DNA of 63,127 nucleotides from [Clostridium] citroniae WAL-17108. Its GTDB lineage: Bacteria; Bacillota; Clostridia; Lachnospirales; Lachnospiraceae. Made by a program: the position numbers and the translations under genes. Below the pieces are notes generated by a model that worked only from the letters and a program-made list of their open reading frames with translations, was not told where the DNA came from and made no database searches. Below, piece by piece: positions 44,148 through 52,055 of this stretch; position 1 is the first letter of the stretch; each line of letters opens with the position of its first letter. The stretch lies in NCBI RefSeq assembly GCF_000233455.1, contig NZ_JH376425.1, forward strand, positions 277,323 through 340,449. Reading direction: 5' to 3'.

Positions 44148-45920
44148 ATGCGGGAAAAACTACAGACCCTTCCTCTTGCAGAATTAAAAGAACTGGCAAG
44201 GAGCAGGGGAATCAAAGGCATCAGCAGCCTTCGCAAGGCGGAGATCATCGAACTGCTCTGTGCAGAGGCTGATAAAAACCCGGAGATCAAGCCGGCGGAG
44301 ATGAAGAAAAAGGAAAGACGCCAGCCGCCGGCACAGGAGAGCGCATTGACAAGAAGCGCAGAACCCCAGAGCAGGCAGGAGAACGGTCCGTCCAGAAGCG
44401 CAGAACCCCAGAGCAGGCAGGAGAGCAGACAGGATAATACATCTTCCAGGAACACGGAATTTCAGGACAGGCAGGAAAACAGGGCTCAGGAATCCCAGGA
44501 GACCAGAAATCAGGAGTCCAGAAACCAGGAGTCCAGAAATCAGGATTCCAAAAATCAGGAGAACAGAAACCAGGAGTCCAGAAGCCAGGATCCCAGACGC
44601 AATATGAACCGGTCTTATGAAAATAACAAATACTCTTCCTCCAAACCCCAGATGTCCAGACAGCATACGGGCGGCGGACAGAACCAGGGGTCATACCAGC
44701 AGAACTCCGAAAGCGGGGAGCGGTCCTTCAGGCAGGATAACAGGACGGATGCGGCAGGCATGTCCAATCAGGACATGGCGGAACTGGACAGCGGGATCGA
44801 GGCCAACGGAATTCTGGAAGTCATGCCGGATGGATTTGGGTTTATACGCTGTGAGAATTTTCTTCCAGGTGAGAACGATGTGTACGTGGCACCGTCACAG
44901 ATCCGCCGTTTTAACCTGAAAACAGGCGATATCATTGCAGGCAACAGGAGAGTGAAATCTGCAACAGAAAAATTTGCAGCCCTTCTTTATATCAAGACAG
45001 TGAACGGCTATCCTCTCAGCGCCACTGAGACCAGGCCTAATTTTGAAGACCTGACCCCTATTTTCCCCAACAAGCGTCTGCACATGGAGATGCCTGGAAT
45101 CAAGACATCCGTGGCCATGAGGGTGGTGGATCTGCTTTCACCCATCGGTAAGGGACAGCGAGGCATGATCGTATCCCCGCCCAAGGCAGGTAAGACCACG
45201 CTTTTAAAGCAGGTGGCAAAGGCGATTACCACCAATCACCCGGACATGCATCTGATGATCCTGCTCATCGATGAGCGCCCTGAGGAAGTGACGGATATCA
45301 GGGAAGCGATCGTTGGGCCCAATGTGGAGGTGATCTACTCCACCTTTGATGAACTTCCGGACCGCCACAAAAGGGTGTCCGAGATGGTAATAGAGAGAGC
45401 TAAAAGGCTGGTGGAGCATGGACGTGACGTGATCATTCTTTTGGACAGCATAACCCGTCTTGCCAGGGCATACAACCTGACCGTTGCGCCCAGTGGACGT
45501 ACGCTTTCCGGCGGTCTGGACCCGGCGGCCCTTCACATGCCGAAACGATTCTTCGGCGCTGCCCGCAACATGCGCGAGGGAGGAAGCCTGACCGTGCTGG
45601 CAACCGCGCTGGTGGACACGGGAAGCCGTATGGATGATGTTGTGTATGAGGAATTTAAGGGAACCGGCAACATGGAGCTGGTTCTGGACAGGAAGCTGTC
45701 CGAGAAGCGTATTTTCCCCGCCATTGATATCCTTAAGTCAGGCACAAGAAGGGATGACCTTCTGCTGTCCAGGGAGGAAGCCGAGGCAGTGGATATTATT
45801 CACAAAGCCACGAACTCCCTGAAGCCTGAGGATGCGGTGGAAAAGGTACTGGATCTGTTCGCAAGAACCAGGAACAACAGGGAGTTTGTGGAAAACGCAA
45901 AGAGAATCAGATTTTATTAA
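44148..45920 (+). CDS. rho: Transcription termination factor Rho with long Q/N/R/S-rich insertion
   Basis: 590 residues against about 420 for E. coli Rho. Residues 1-42 are the Rho_N helical domain (LQTLPLAELKELARSRGIKG). Residues about 43-212 are a disordered insertion, rich in Gln, Asn, Arg, Ser and Glu, with short repeats. The RNA-binding cold-shock-like domain begins near 218 (NGILEVMPDGFGFIRC), and the ATPase has Walker A SPPKAGKTTLLKQ, LIDERPEEVTD and VIILLDSITRLARAYN. Core motifs are intact, so it should be an active helicase-terminator. The insertion resembles the prion-like domain reported in Clostridium botulinum Rho, in position and composition. Stand-alone gene with a long leader. 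Confidence 0.95.
   Translation: MREKLQTLPLAELKELARSRGIKGISSLRKAEIIELLCAEADKNPEIKPAEMKKKERRQPPAQESALTRSAEPQSRQENGPSRSAEPQSRQESRQDNTSSRNTEFQDRQENRAQESQETRNQESRNQESRNQDSKNQENRNQESRSQDPRRNMNRSYENNKYSSSKPQMSRQHTGGGQNQGSYQQNSESGERSFRQDNRTDAAGMSNQDMAELDSGIEANGILEVMPDGFGFIRCENFLPGENDVYVAPSQIRRFNLKTGDIIAGNRRVKSATEKFAALLYIKTVNGYPLSATETRPNFEDLTPIFPNKRLHMEMPGIKTSVAMRVVDLLSPIGKGQRGMIVSPPKAGKTTLLKQVAKAITTNHPDMHLMILLIDERPEEVTDIREAIVGPNVEVIYSTFDELPDRHKRVSEMVIERAKRLVEHGRDVIILLDSITRLARAYNLTVAPSGRTLSGGLDPAALHMPKRFFGAARNMREGGSLTVLATALVDTGSRMDDVVYEEFKGTGNMELVLDRKLSEKRIFPAIDILKSGTRRDDLLLSREEAEAVDIIHKATNSLKPEDAVEKVLDLFARTRNNREFVENAKRIRFY
44502..44592 (+). repeat. 15-bp tandem repeats encoding RNQES-type pentapeptides in rho
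   Basis: Six units of about 15 bp (core AATCAGGAGTCCAGA) encode RNQES, RNQDS, KNQEN and similar. Just upstream a 30-bp segment starting AGAAGCGCAGAACCCCAGAG also occurs twice, near 44352 and 44394. Such arrays can change length by slippage. Confidence 0.8.
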
Positions 45921-45942
45921 TGGGGAACATAGGTCGGTTCGG

Positions 45943-46398
45943 TCACAGGGACACGTTCCTTTCCTTTAACAGGTCGCGGATCTCAGCCAGAAGCTCTTCC
46001 TGGGTGGGACCGGCCGGTGCAGGGGCCTCCTCCTTTTTCTCCTCCTCGTGGTGGAAGCGGGAGCTGACCACGGCCACGGCCTTGATCATAAAGAACATAC
46101 ATGCTCCGATAATGATAAAATCAAGTATATTCTGGAGGAAGCTGCCGTACAGTATGGCGGCTTCTTCTTTTACTTTTTCACCGTTTTCCCATACCGCGGG
46201 ATTGATTACATATTTAAGCGTGTTAAAGCTTGCCCCGCCGGTCAGGGCTCCCAGCACAGGCATCAGTATATCGTTCACAAGGGATGTGACGATCTTGCTG
46301 AAAGCACCGCCGATGATAACGCCCACTGCCATATCAATGATATTGCCCTTCAGGATAAATGCTTTAAATTCCTTCATTACATTGTTTAAGTTACTCAT
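45943..46398 (-). CDS. mscL: Large-conductance mechanosensitive channel
   Basis: 151 residues. N-terminal helix and TM1 (FILKGNIIDMAVGVIIGGAF), the NDILMPVLGAL loop, TM2 (FLQNILDFIIIGACMFFMIK) and an acidic C-terminal helix bundle (EELLAEIRDLLKER) are typical. It opens on membrane tension to release solutes during hypo-osmotic shock. A consensus AGGAGGG site precedes the ATG. Its leader carries the candidate structured RNA at 46424-46501. It is convergent with rho. Confidence 0.95.
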   Translation of the reverse strand: MSNLNNVMKEFKAFILKGNIIDMAVGVIIGGAFSKIVTSLVNDILMPVLGALTGGASFNTLKYVINPAVWENGEKVKEEAAILYGSFLQNILDFIIIGACMFFMIKAVAVVSSRFHHEEEKKEEAPAPAGPTQEELLAEIRDLLKERNVSL

Positions 46399-46423
46399 TT
46401 GTGACCCTCCTGTCTTATGTAGT

Positions 46424-46501
46424 GTACTCTCGGAATCTCTTGGTACTCAGATTGGCGAAAAGTCAGCCAAAAGATGGATGCCGGGGAGACTCCGGGAGTA
46501 C
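46424..46501 (-). ncRNA. Candidate structured RNA element, copy B (5' leader of mscL)
   Basis: Read on the minus strand it starts GTACTCCCGGAGTCTCCCCG. Hairpin TTGGC (46470-46466) with GCCAA (46456-46452) has loop TGACTTTTC, whose GACTTT can pair (two G-U) with GGAGTC at 46493-46488. GGAGTC can instead pair with GATTCC of the 3' arm (46437-46432), because the outer arms GTACTC... are imperfect inverted repeats. Two exclusive folds just 13 bases before the mscL ribosome binding site suggest a switch. Confidence 0.5.
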
Positions 46502-46566
46502 AATGTAATAGATACAGTATACACCATTTTGTGACCGGTTCACAGTGGTTTTTTCGGGCAGGATAA

Positions 46567-46692
46567 GGATATGGATTGTACTTTATCAGGTACAATCAAG
46601 AATCCGGGAAGAAATACCTGGATGCCGGGGCTGACTATGTGATCAGGGACATCCGGGAACTTCTCCCGATCCTTGATCCTTCCCTGCAATGA
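46567..46692 (+). pseudogene. C-terminal remnant of a HAD-type hydrolase
   Basis: Following a stop at 46564-46566, the frame reads YFIRYNQESGKKYLDAGADY, then VIRDIRELLPILDPSLQ and TGA. AGADYVIxDxxELLPIL is the usual C-terminal ending of phosphoglycolate-phosphatase-like HAD enzymes. Only about 40 codons survive and no start or catalytic motifs remain, so it is gene debris. It is too short to be certain. Confidence 0.5.
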
Positions 46693-46727
46693 ATTTGAAT
46701 CTGCCTTATCCTGTGGATGGGGTTGTC

Positions 46728-46769
46728 TGATATGCTTATAATGATATGTTTATGATGATATACTTATGA
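46728..46769. repeat. 14-bp tandem repeat, three copies
   Basis: TGATATGCTTATAA, TGATATGTTTATGA and TGATATACTTATGA lie head to tail. The third overlaps the stop codon of the MarR gene on the minus strand. Confidence 0.8.
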
Positions 46770-47246
46770 TTCCAGATCAGATTTCAGAAGTTCATTATAT
46801 GTTTCAATAATCCGGTAAAAGGCATCCAGATCCGCCTCTCCGCACTGTTCGATCAGGTATGAGGTAGTCTGTGTGATGTCGGCAACGTCATAAGCTTTGT
46901 GGACAGAGGAGAGCCTCTGTCCTTTTTCTGTTACATACAGGCATACTGACTTTTCGTTATTTTCCTTGTAGCGCTTCTCCACATATCCGGAGTCCACCAG
47001 TTTTTTGATGACCTGGGAAATGGCGCTTTTGCTTTTGTGCCAGATCTTTGCCAGTTCAGTGGCCGTAATGCCCGGAGAATCTTCAATATATGTAAGGGTA
47101 TGGATCTCCAGCATACTGAAGTTTTCGTTCTCATAAGTGTGATGGGCGTAGATGTAATTATGGTATAAGATGACGAATTCATATAATTTATCCGCCTTGG
47201 CGTTCAGCTTTTGATAGGCGCTGTTTATATCTGAAAGATGGCTCAT
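46764..47246 (-). CDS. MarR family transcriptional regulator
   Basis: 160 residues, winged helix at about 50-115 (ITATELAKIWHKSKSAISQV, then IKKLVDSGYVEKRY). It is divergent from patB-tcyP, and a 12-bp inverted pair brackets the two promoters, so it probably controls this cystine-handling unit and itself. Effector unknown; sulfur or oxidative signals are plausible. No conserved cysteine pair of the OhrR type is evident: the visible Cys are at CLYVTEK and EQCGEAD. Confidence 0.88.
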   Translation of the reverse strand: MSHLSDINSAYQKLNAKADKLYEFVILYHNYIYAHHTYENENFSMLEIHTLTYIEDSPGITATELAKIWHKSKSAISQVIKKLVDSGYVEKRYKENNEKSVCLYVTEKGQRLSSVHKAYDVADITQTTSYLIEQCGEADLDAFYRIIETYNELLKSDLES

Positions 47247-47294
47247 ATTAGTACTCCTATTCCGAAATATGTTTAAAAATGATCTTTATATGTA

Positions 47295-47323
47295 ATAGTA
47301 TCATAGATGGAAAATGGCTTCAA
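47295..47323 (-). promoter_or_regulatory. Promoter of the MarR gene
   Basis: On the minus strand TTGAAG (47323-47318), 17 bp, TACTAT (47300-47295). Confidence 0.6.
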
Positions 47324-47347
47324 TCATTTATTTCCAGCAAAATATGG

Positions 47348-47492
47348 AAATATTGTTAAGTAAATAAACTATAAAAATTTATTTTCAACATTTTTGTGTG
47401 CAAAATGCCCGATTTATAAAAAATGTATTAAAATTTTATTGACAATATGCACTAAGTATTTTATAATATAGTTCAGTTGGTTAACAATATTT
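47348..47492. promoter_or_regulatory. Inverted 12-bp pair flanking the divergent promoters
   Basis: AAATATTGTTAA at 47348-47359 recurs as its exact reverse complement at 47481-47492. One copy lies upstream of the MarR promoter, the other just downstream of the patB promoter. A further imperfect dyad (TGTTAAGTAAATAAA against TTTATTTTCAACA) starts at 47354. These are candidate MarR operators. Confidence 0.5.
47439..47467 (+). promoter_or_regulatory. Promoter of patB-tcyP
   Basis: TTGACA at 47439-47444, 17-bp spacer, TATAAT at 47462-47467: full consensus. Confidence 0.9.
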
Positions 47493-47517
47493 CTTAAGAG
47501 AAAGGACGGTATATGTA

Positions 47518-48711
47518 ATGGATATTGAGAAGTTCTGCAGGGAAAATTGTGTGGAGAGGCGAGGAACAGGTACGCTGAAGTGGGACTCCCTCCAGGAGAT
47601 CTTTGGAGATGCCGAACTGCTCCCGCTCTGGGTGGCGGATATGGAGATCCAGTCACCGGCAGCAGTGAGGGAAGCACTGGTAAAGCGTGTGGAGCACGGC
47701 GTGTTTGGCTATGGAAGAGTGGAGGATTCATATTTTGACGCTTTCTTTGCATGGCAGAAGAAGCACCACAATGTAGAGTATGTCAGGGAGAATGTAAGAT
47801 TTGCCACCGGAGTGGTAGGCTCGCTGTATGCGGCTGTAAGGGCATATACCAAGGAGGAGGCCTCCGTTATCATCTGCCCTCCGGTATACTATCCATTTTA
47901 CGATGCCATACTGAATACAGGAAGAAAGCTGGTAACCTGTGAACTTGATAACAACAACGGTTACTACACACTGGACTTTGAAAAGTTTGAGAAAGAAATC
48001 ACTGATAATAAGGTAGAGATGTTTATCCTGTGCTCCCCTCACAATCCTGTGAGCCGGGTATGGTCTGAAGAGGAGCTGGACACCATGTTTGACATCTGCC
48101 GCAGACATGGAGTGCTGGTGGTTTCTGATGAGATCCATCAGGATTTTACTTACGAGGGAAAGAAGTTCGTATCCTCCGCCCTGGTTGGGGACGGCAAGTA
48201 CAAGGATATCCTGATCACCCTCAATGCCGGATCCAAGACATTTAACCTGGCCGGTCTGATCCATTCCCATGTGATCATTTTCGACAAGCAGCTGATGGAG
48301 ACCTATGATGCTTATATTAAGGGGATCGGCTCTGCGGAAGTCAACCTGATGGGAATTGTGGGCGTGGAGGCCGCTTTCCGTGGCGGAGAAGAATGGCTGG
48401 ATCATGTAAAGGCATTGATCATGCACAATTATAATTATATGAAGCAGGAGTTTGCAAGGGAGCTTCCCAAGATTGTGGTTACGCCTCTTGAGGGAACATA
48501 CCTGTCCTGGATCGACCTTCGAGGTTATCTCACAGGTGAGGAGACAGCGGACTTTATCCAGACCAAGTGCCGTCTTGCCTGTGATGTGGGAGAGTGGTTC
48601 AGCCTTATGGCGCAAGGGTTTATCCGTATTAACCTGGCTACAGATAAGAAGAATATCGTTACTGCTGTTGAGAGCATTATTAAAAACATCAAGGAAAAGG
48701 TGGGGGAATAA
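47518..48711 (+). CDS. patB: MalY/PatB-type aminotransferase-like C-S lyase
   Basis: 397 residues, PLP fold type I. LPLWVADMEIQSPAAVREAL, SPHNPVSRVW, VVSDEIHQDF and the PLP lysine in NAGSKTFNLAGL at about K240 are PatB/MalY features. These enzymes cleave cystathionine, cysteine or cystine to pyruvate, ammonia and a thiol, sulfide or persulfide. Directly followed by a cystine transporter gene with no gap, so cystine or cysteine is the likely substrate. Consensus promoter, MarR next door. Confidence 0.9.
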   Translation: MDIEKFCRENCVERRGTGTLKWDSLQEIFGDAELLPLWVADMEIQSPAAVREALVKRVEHGVFGYGRVEDSYFDAFFAWQKKHHNVEYVRENVRFATGVVGSLYAAVRAYTKEEASVIICPPVYYPFYDAILNTGRKLVTCELDNNNGYYTLDFEKFEKEITDNKVEMFILCSPHNPVSRVWSEEELDTMFDICRRHGVLVVSDEIHQDFTYEGKKFVSSALVGDGKYKDILITLNAGSKTFNLAGLIHSHVIIFDKQLMETYDAYIKGIGSAEVNLMGIVGVEAAFRGGEEWLDHVKALIMHNYNYMKQEFARELPKIVVTPLEGTYLSWIDLRGYLTGEETADFIQTKCRLACDVGEWFSLMAQGFIRINLATDKKNIVTAVESIIKNIKEKVGE

Positions 48712-50094
48712 ATGGCTGTTTATATCAGTATAATCTGTTTTTTAATCTATCTGGGCGTTCTGTTTGTATTGCAGAAAAAAGGCAAATCCTTTAATGTACG
48801 TGTAGTGGCCGGTCTGTTCGGCGGTATTATATTTGGTGCGATTTTAAAGACAGTGGCGGATGACGCAGCGGTTTCAGAGAGTCTGCGGTGGATCAGCCTG
48901 GTGGGCACCGCATACACCAAGCTTTTAAAGATGATGGTAATCCCGCTGATCTTTGTATCCATTGTGTGTGCTATCATCAACCAGAAGTCAGGCAAGAACC
49001 TTGGAAAGATCACGGCCCTTGTACTGGCGATCCTCCTGTCCACAGCCGCGGTTGCAGCAGTGGTAGGCGGCGTTACGGCAACTGCATTTGGCGTCAGCGC
49101 AGAGGGACTGGAGATCGGCGAGGCCGAGAGCAAAAAGACATCCCAGCTGGAAGAGAAGGCTCAGGAGGGTATTTCCTTTGAGGATACCATCATTGATATC
49201 ATTCCTTCCAACCCAATCTATGCCCTGACCGGACAGGGAAATAACGCCACTCTTTCCGTAGTGCTTTTTGCGGCATTCCTTGGAATCGGAGTGATCGGGG
49301 TGCGGACCTATGCACCGGAACAGGCGGAGTTTTTCGGGAAGATAATGAACTCGCTAAATACTTTGGTGGTGGAAGTGGTCATGATGATTATTATGCTGAC
49401 GCCGTTCGGCATTTTCTCATTGATGACCAAGACCATTGCCGGAAGCGATTATACAAGTATCCTGCGACTTGTAACCTTTGTTCTCGCATCCTACACAGCC
49501 ATATTTGTCATGTTCATCATCCATGGACTGATACTGGCCGCAGTGGGAGTAAGCCCCCTTATCTACTTTAAGAAGGCTATGACAACCCTGATATTTGCAT
49601 TTACTTCCCGTACCAGTGCAGGAACCCTGCCGCTGACCATCAGGACCCTGACAGATGAGATGGGCGTGGACAACGGAGTTTCCAACCTGGCAGGTTCACT
49701 CAGTACTTCCATTGGACAGAACGGGTGCGCGGCTATTTATCCGGCTATGCTGGTGGTCATGGTGGCTCCCGCTGTGGGACAGCCTATTACTCCATCCTTC
49801 TTTATACTTATGGTGATCATCATCACCTTTGCGTCCATCGGTATTGCCGGCGTGGGCGGAGGCGCTACCTTTGCGGGTATCACCGTATTATCCGCACTGG
49901 GACTTCCTGTGGGTATTGCCGGTCTTCTGGTGGGAATTGAGCCTGTTATCGATATGGCCAGAACAGCATTGAATGTAAGCGATGGCATGGTGACCGGTCT
50001 GGTGGCCGCCAAGCTGACTAAGAATATTGATATGAACGTATATAATGACAAATCCGTGAACCTGGAAAAGAAATCCGCCTCAAGCGGGGATTAA
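48712..50094 (+). CDS. tcyP: L-cystine symporter, TcyP type (DAACS family)
   Basis: 460 residues with about eight membrane helices and two re-entrant loops of the dicarboxylate/amino acid:cation symporter family. TSRTSAGTLPLTIRTLTDEM, then GVDNGVSNLAGSLSTSIGQN and GCAAIYPAML, are closer to TcyP than to glutamate or C4-dicarboxylate carriers, which have a different substrate-site Asn/Arg pattern. Its ATG directly abuts the patB stop, so the two are translationally coupled. Imports cystine for the lyase. Confidence 0.87.
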   Translation: MAVYISIICFLIYLGVLFVLQKKGKSFNVRVVAGLFGGIIFGAILKTVADDAAVSESLRWISLVGTAYTKLLKMMVIPLIFVSIVCAIINQKSGKNLGKITALVLAILLSTAAVAAVVGGVTATAFGVSAEGLEIGEAESKKTSQLEEKAQEGISFEDTIIDIIPSNPIYALTGQGNNATLSVVLFAAFLGIGVIGVRTYAPEQAEFFGKIMNSLNTLVVEVVMMIIMLTPFGIFSLMTKTIAGSDYTSILRLVTFVLASYTAIFVMFIIHGLILAAVGVSPLIYFKKAMTTLIFAFTSRTSAGTLPLTIRTLTDEMGVDNGVSNLAGSLSTSIGQNGCAAIYPAMLVVMVAPAVGQPITPSFFILMVIIITFASIGIAGVGGGATFAGITVLSALGLPVGIAGLLVGIEPVIDMARTALNVSDGMVTGLVAAKLTKNIDMNVYNDKSVNLEKKSASSGD

Positions 50095-50112
50095 TGGCAG
50101 GGACGGATAACA

Positions 50113-50151
50113 GAGATCATGAACAGAGATCATGTTCAGGGATCATGAACA
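50113..50151. repeat. 13-bp tandem repeat, three copies, with internal dyad
   Basis: GAGATCATGAACA, GAGATCATGTTCA and GGGATCATGAACA follow head to tail between tcyP and the FAD-disulfide reductase gene. TGAACA-gagatca-TGTTCA within the array is an exact inverted pair, so it could be an operator with repeated half sites. Confidence 0.8.
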
Positions 50152-50192
50152 GACATAAATGACAGAGGATCATCTGGAAAGGAAGTGTGAAC

Positions 50193-51890
50193 ATGGGTAA
50201 ACGAGTGCTCATAGTTGGAGGGGTTGCAGGCGGGGCGTCCGCGGCGGCCAGAATCAGGCGCCTGGATGCGGATGCGTCCATAACCATATTTGAACGGGGG
50301 GAGCATGTATCCTTTTCCAACTGCTCACTTCCCTACTATTTAAGCAGGACAGTGGCGGATAAGGACTACCTGGTGCTGATGACGCCGGAGGGATTTAAGT
50401 CCTCCTATGATATTGAGGTGCGTGTGAACAGCGAGGTGTGCATGATCGACCGTACCCTCAGAAAAATACGCGTCAAAGACAGCGTATCAGGCCGGGAATA
50501 CGAGGAGGCATATGATGAACTGGTGCTTTCGCCCGGATCCTACCCGATCCGTCCGGGGTCCATTGAGGGAGTATTTCTCCCTCATGTGTTCACAGTGCGC
50601 AATGTGAATGACATTGCTAAACTGGATCAGTATGTTGCCAGGGAAGAGGTCCGCAGCGTGGTTGTAATCGGCGGCGGTTTTATCGGCCTGGAGGTGGCGG
50701 AAAACCTGAAATCAGCGGGAAAGCAGGTGGCAGTTGCAGAGGCTGCCGTCCAGATCATGGCTCCCTTTGACTATGATATGAGCCAGATCCTGCAAAAGGA
50801 GCTTTACGACAAAGGGGTGGAACTGGCAGTGGGGGATGGTGTCAAGGCCATCACCCAGGACAAGGTGATCTTAAACTCAGGAAGGGAGCTGCCCTGCGAA
50901 GCGGTGGTGCTTTCCATCGGCGTGCTGCCGGAGACAGAACTGGCAAAGCAGGCAGGCCTTAAGATCGGTGAAACCGGCGGGATCATGGTAACGCCGGATT
51001 ACCGCACCAGTGATCCCCATATCTATGCGGTGGGGGATGCCATTGAGGTTTTCCAGAAGCTGACCCATAAGCCGGTGAAGCTTCCCCTGGCAGGTCCCGC
51101 CCTGCGCCAGGCAAGGGCTGCGGCGGATGCCATGTACGGTATAACTAGCAGGAACAAGGGAGTGATCGGCTCCTGCGCCGTTAGGCTGTTTGAGCTGAAT
51201 GCAGCGGCTACTGGCCTGAATGAACGGACGGCCAAGGCAAATAACATCCCATGTGACTCGGTGTACACCATGTCCATGGATAAGGTGGGACTCATGCCCG
51301 GCAGCGCGCCTATGCATTTTAAACTGGTTTTTGAGGTGCCCACAGGAAGGATCCTGGGCGCCCAGGCAATCGGTAAGGGCAATGTGGATAAGCGGATCGA
51401 TGTGATCGCCGCATTGATCTCCATGGATGGGACACTGGAGGATTTAAAGGATCTGGAACTGTGCTATTCCCCTGTGTTCGGTACGGCCAGGGATGTGGTG
51501 AATCTGGCTGCCCTTGTGGGTCTCAATGTGCTCCACGGAGTATTTAAGCAGGTTCATGTAAGTGAAGTGAGGGAACTGGTGGAAAGCCAAGCCTGCATCA
51601 TTGATGTGAGGGGCAGGGACGAGTTTGAGATGGGACATCTGGTAGGTGCGGTGAACATCCCATTGGGTGAACTGAGGCAGCGGCTGCCTGAGATACCCCA
51701 TGACAGGCCGGTGTACCTGCACTGCAGAACCAGCCAGAGAAGCTACAACGCCATCATGGCATTAAAGGGCCGGGGGTATGATAATATCATCAACATTTCC
51801 GGTTCCTTCCTGGGAATCAGCTGCTATGAATATTTTACAGATGTGACCACTGGGCGGGAGAAGATACTCACAGAGTATAATTTCATGTAA
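50193..51890 (+). CDS. CoA-disulfide reductase-like flavoenzyme with C-terminal rhodanese domain
   Basis: 565 residues. N-terminal FAD site VLIVGGVAGGASAAARIRRL, redox-active single Cys at about C44 (NCSLPYYLS), second nucleotide site VVVIGGGFIGLEVAENL, FAD-binding AVGDAIE, then a rhodanese domain from about 465 with catalytic HCRTSQ (about C511). Such CoADR-rhodanese fusions reduce CoA disulfide, polysulfide or persulfide with NAD(P)H. Placed after patB and tcyP, it may handle persulfide or sulfane sulfur formed by cystine cleavage. The start at 50193 follows GGAAAGGAAG; the GTG at 50187 is less well spaced. Confidence 0.88.
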   Translation: MGKRVLIVGGVAGGASAAARIRRLDADASITIFERGEHVSFSNCSLPYYLSRTVADKDYLVLMTPEGFKSSYDIEVRVNSEVCMIDRTLRKIRVKDSVSGREYEEAYDELVLSPGSYPIRPGSIEGVFLPHVFTVRNVNDIAKLDQYVAREEVRSVVVIGGGFIGLEVAENLKSAGKQVAVAEAAVQIMAPFDYDMSQILQKELYDKGVELAVGDGVKAITQDKVILNSGRELPCEAVVLSIGVLPETELAKQAGLKIGETGGIMVTPDYRTSDPHIYAVGDAIEVFQKLTHKPVKLPLAGPALRQARAAADAMYGITSRNKGVIGSCAVRLFELNAAATGLNERTAKANNIPCDSVYTMSMDKVGLMPGSAPMHFKLVFEVPTGRILGAQAIGKGNVDKRIDVIAALISMDGTLEDLKDLELCYSPVFGTARDVVNLAALVGLNVLHGVFKQVHVSEVRELVESQACIIDVRGRDEFEMGHLVGAVNIPLGELRQRLPEIPHDRPVYLHCRTSQRSYNAIMALKGRGYDNIINISGSFLGISCYEYFTDVTTGREKILTEYNFM

Positions 51891-51905
51891 ACGCCAAGGG
51901 GAATG

Positions 51906-51948
51906 GGTGTTAAGCTGCAGATTAGAAACTGTGGCTTAGCACCTTTTT
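51906..51948 (+). terminator. Intrinsic terminator after the flavoenzyme gene
   Basis: GGTGTTAAGC (51906-51915) pairs with GCTTAGCACC (51934-51943) with one wobble, followed by TTTTT. Confidence 0.85.
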
Positions 51949-52020
51949 ATGACTTTGGCAAAAGCATGCAAAGTTAAAAAGATAAAAGATAAAATTTTGG
52001 CCAAGCTTTCATAAAATATC

Positions 52021-52049
52021 TTGCATTCATATTTTTTTTATGCTATACT
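52021..52049 (+). promoter_or_regulatory. Promoter of rpmE
   Basis: TTGCAT at 52021-52026, 17-bp spacer, TATACT at 52044-52049. Confidence 0.7.
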
Positions 52050-52055
52050 GTTTAA

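Noticed and set aside
45920..46534. Plus-strand frame overlapping mscL
   Set aside because: MscL on the minus strand has intact family motifs and a consensus ribosome binding site.
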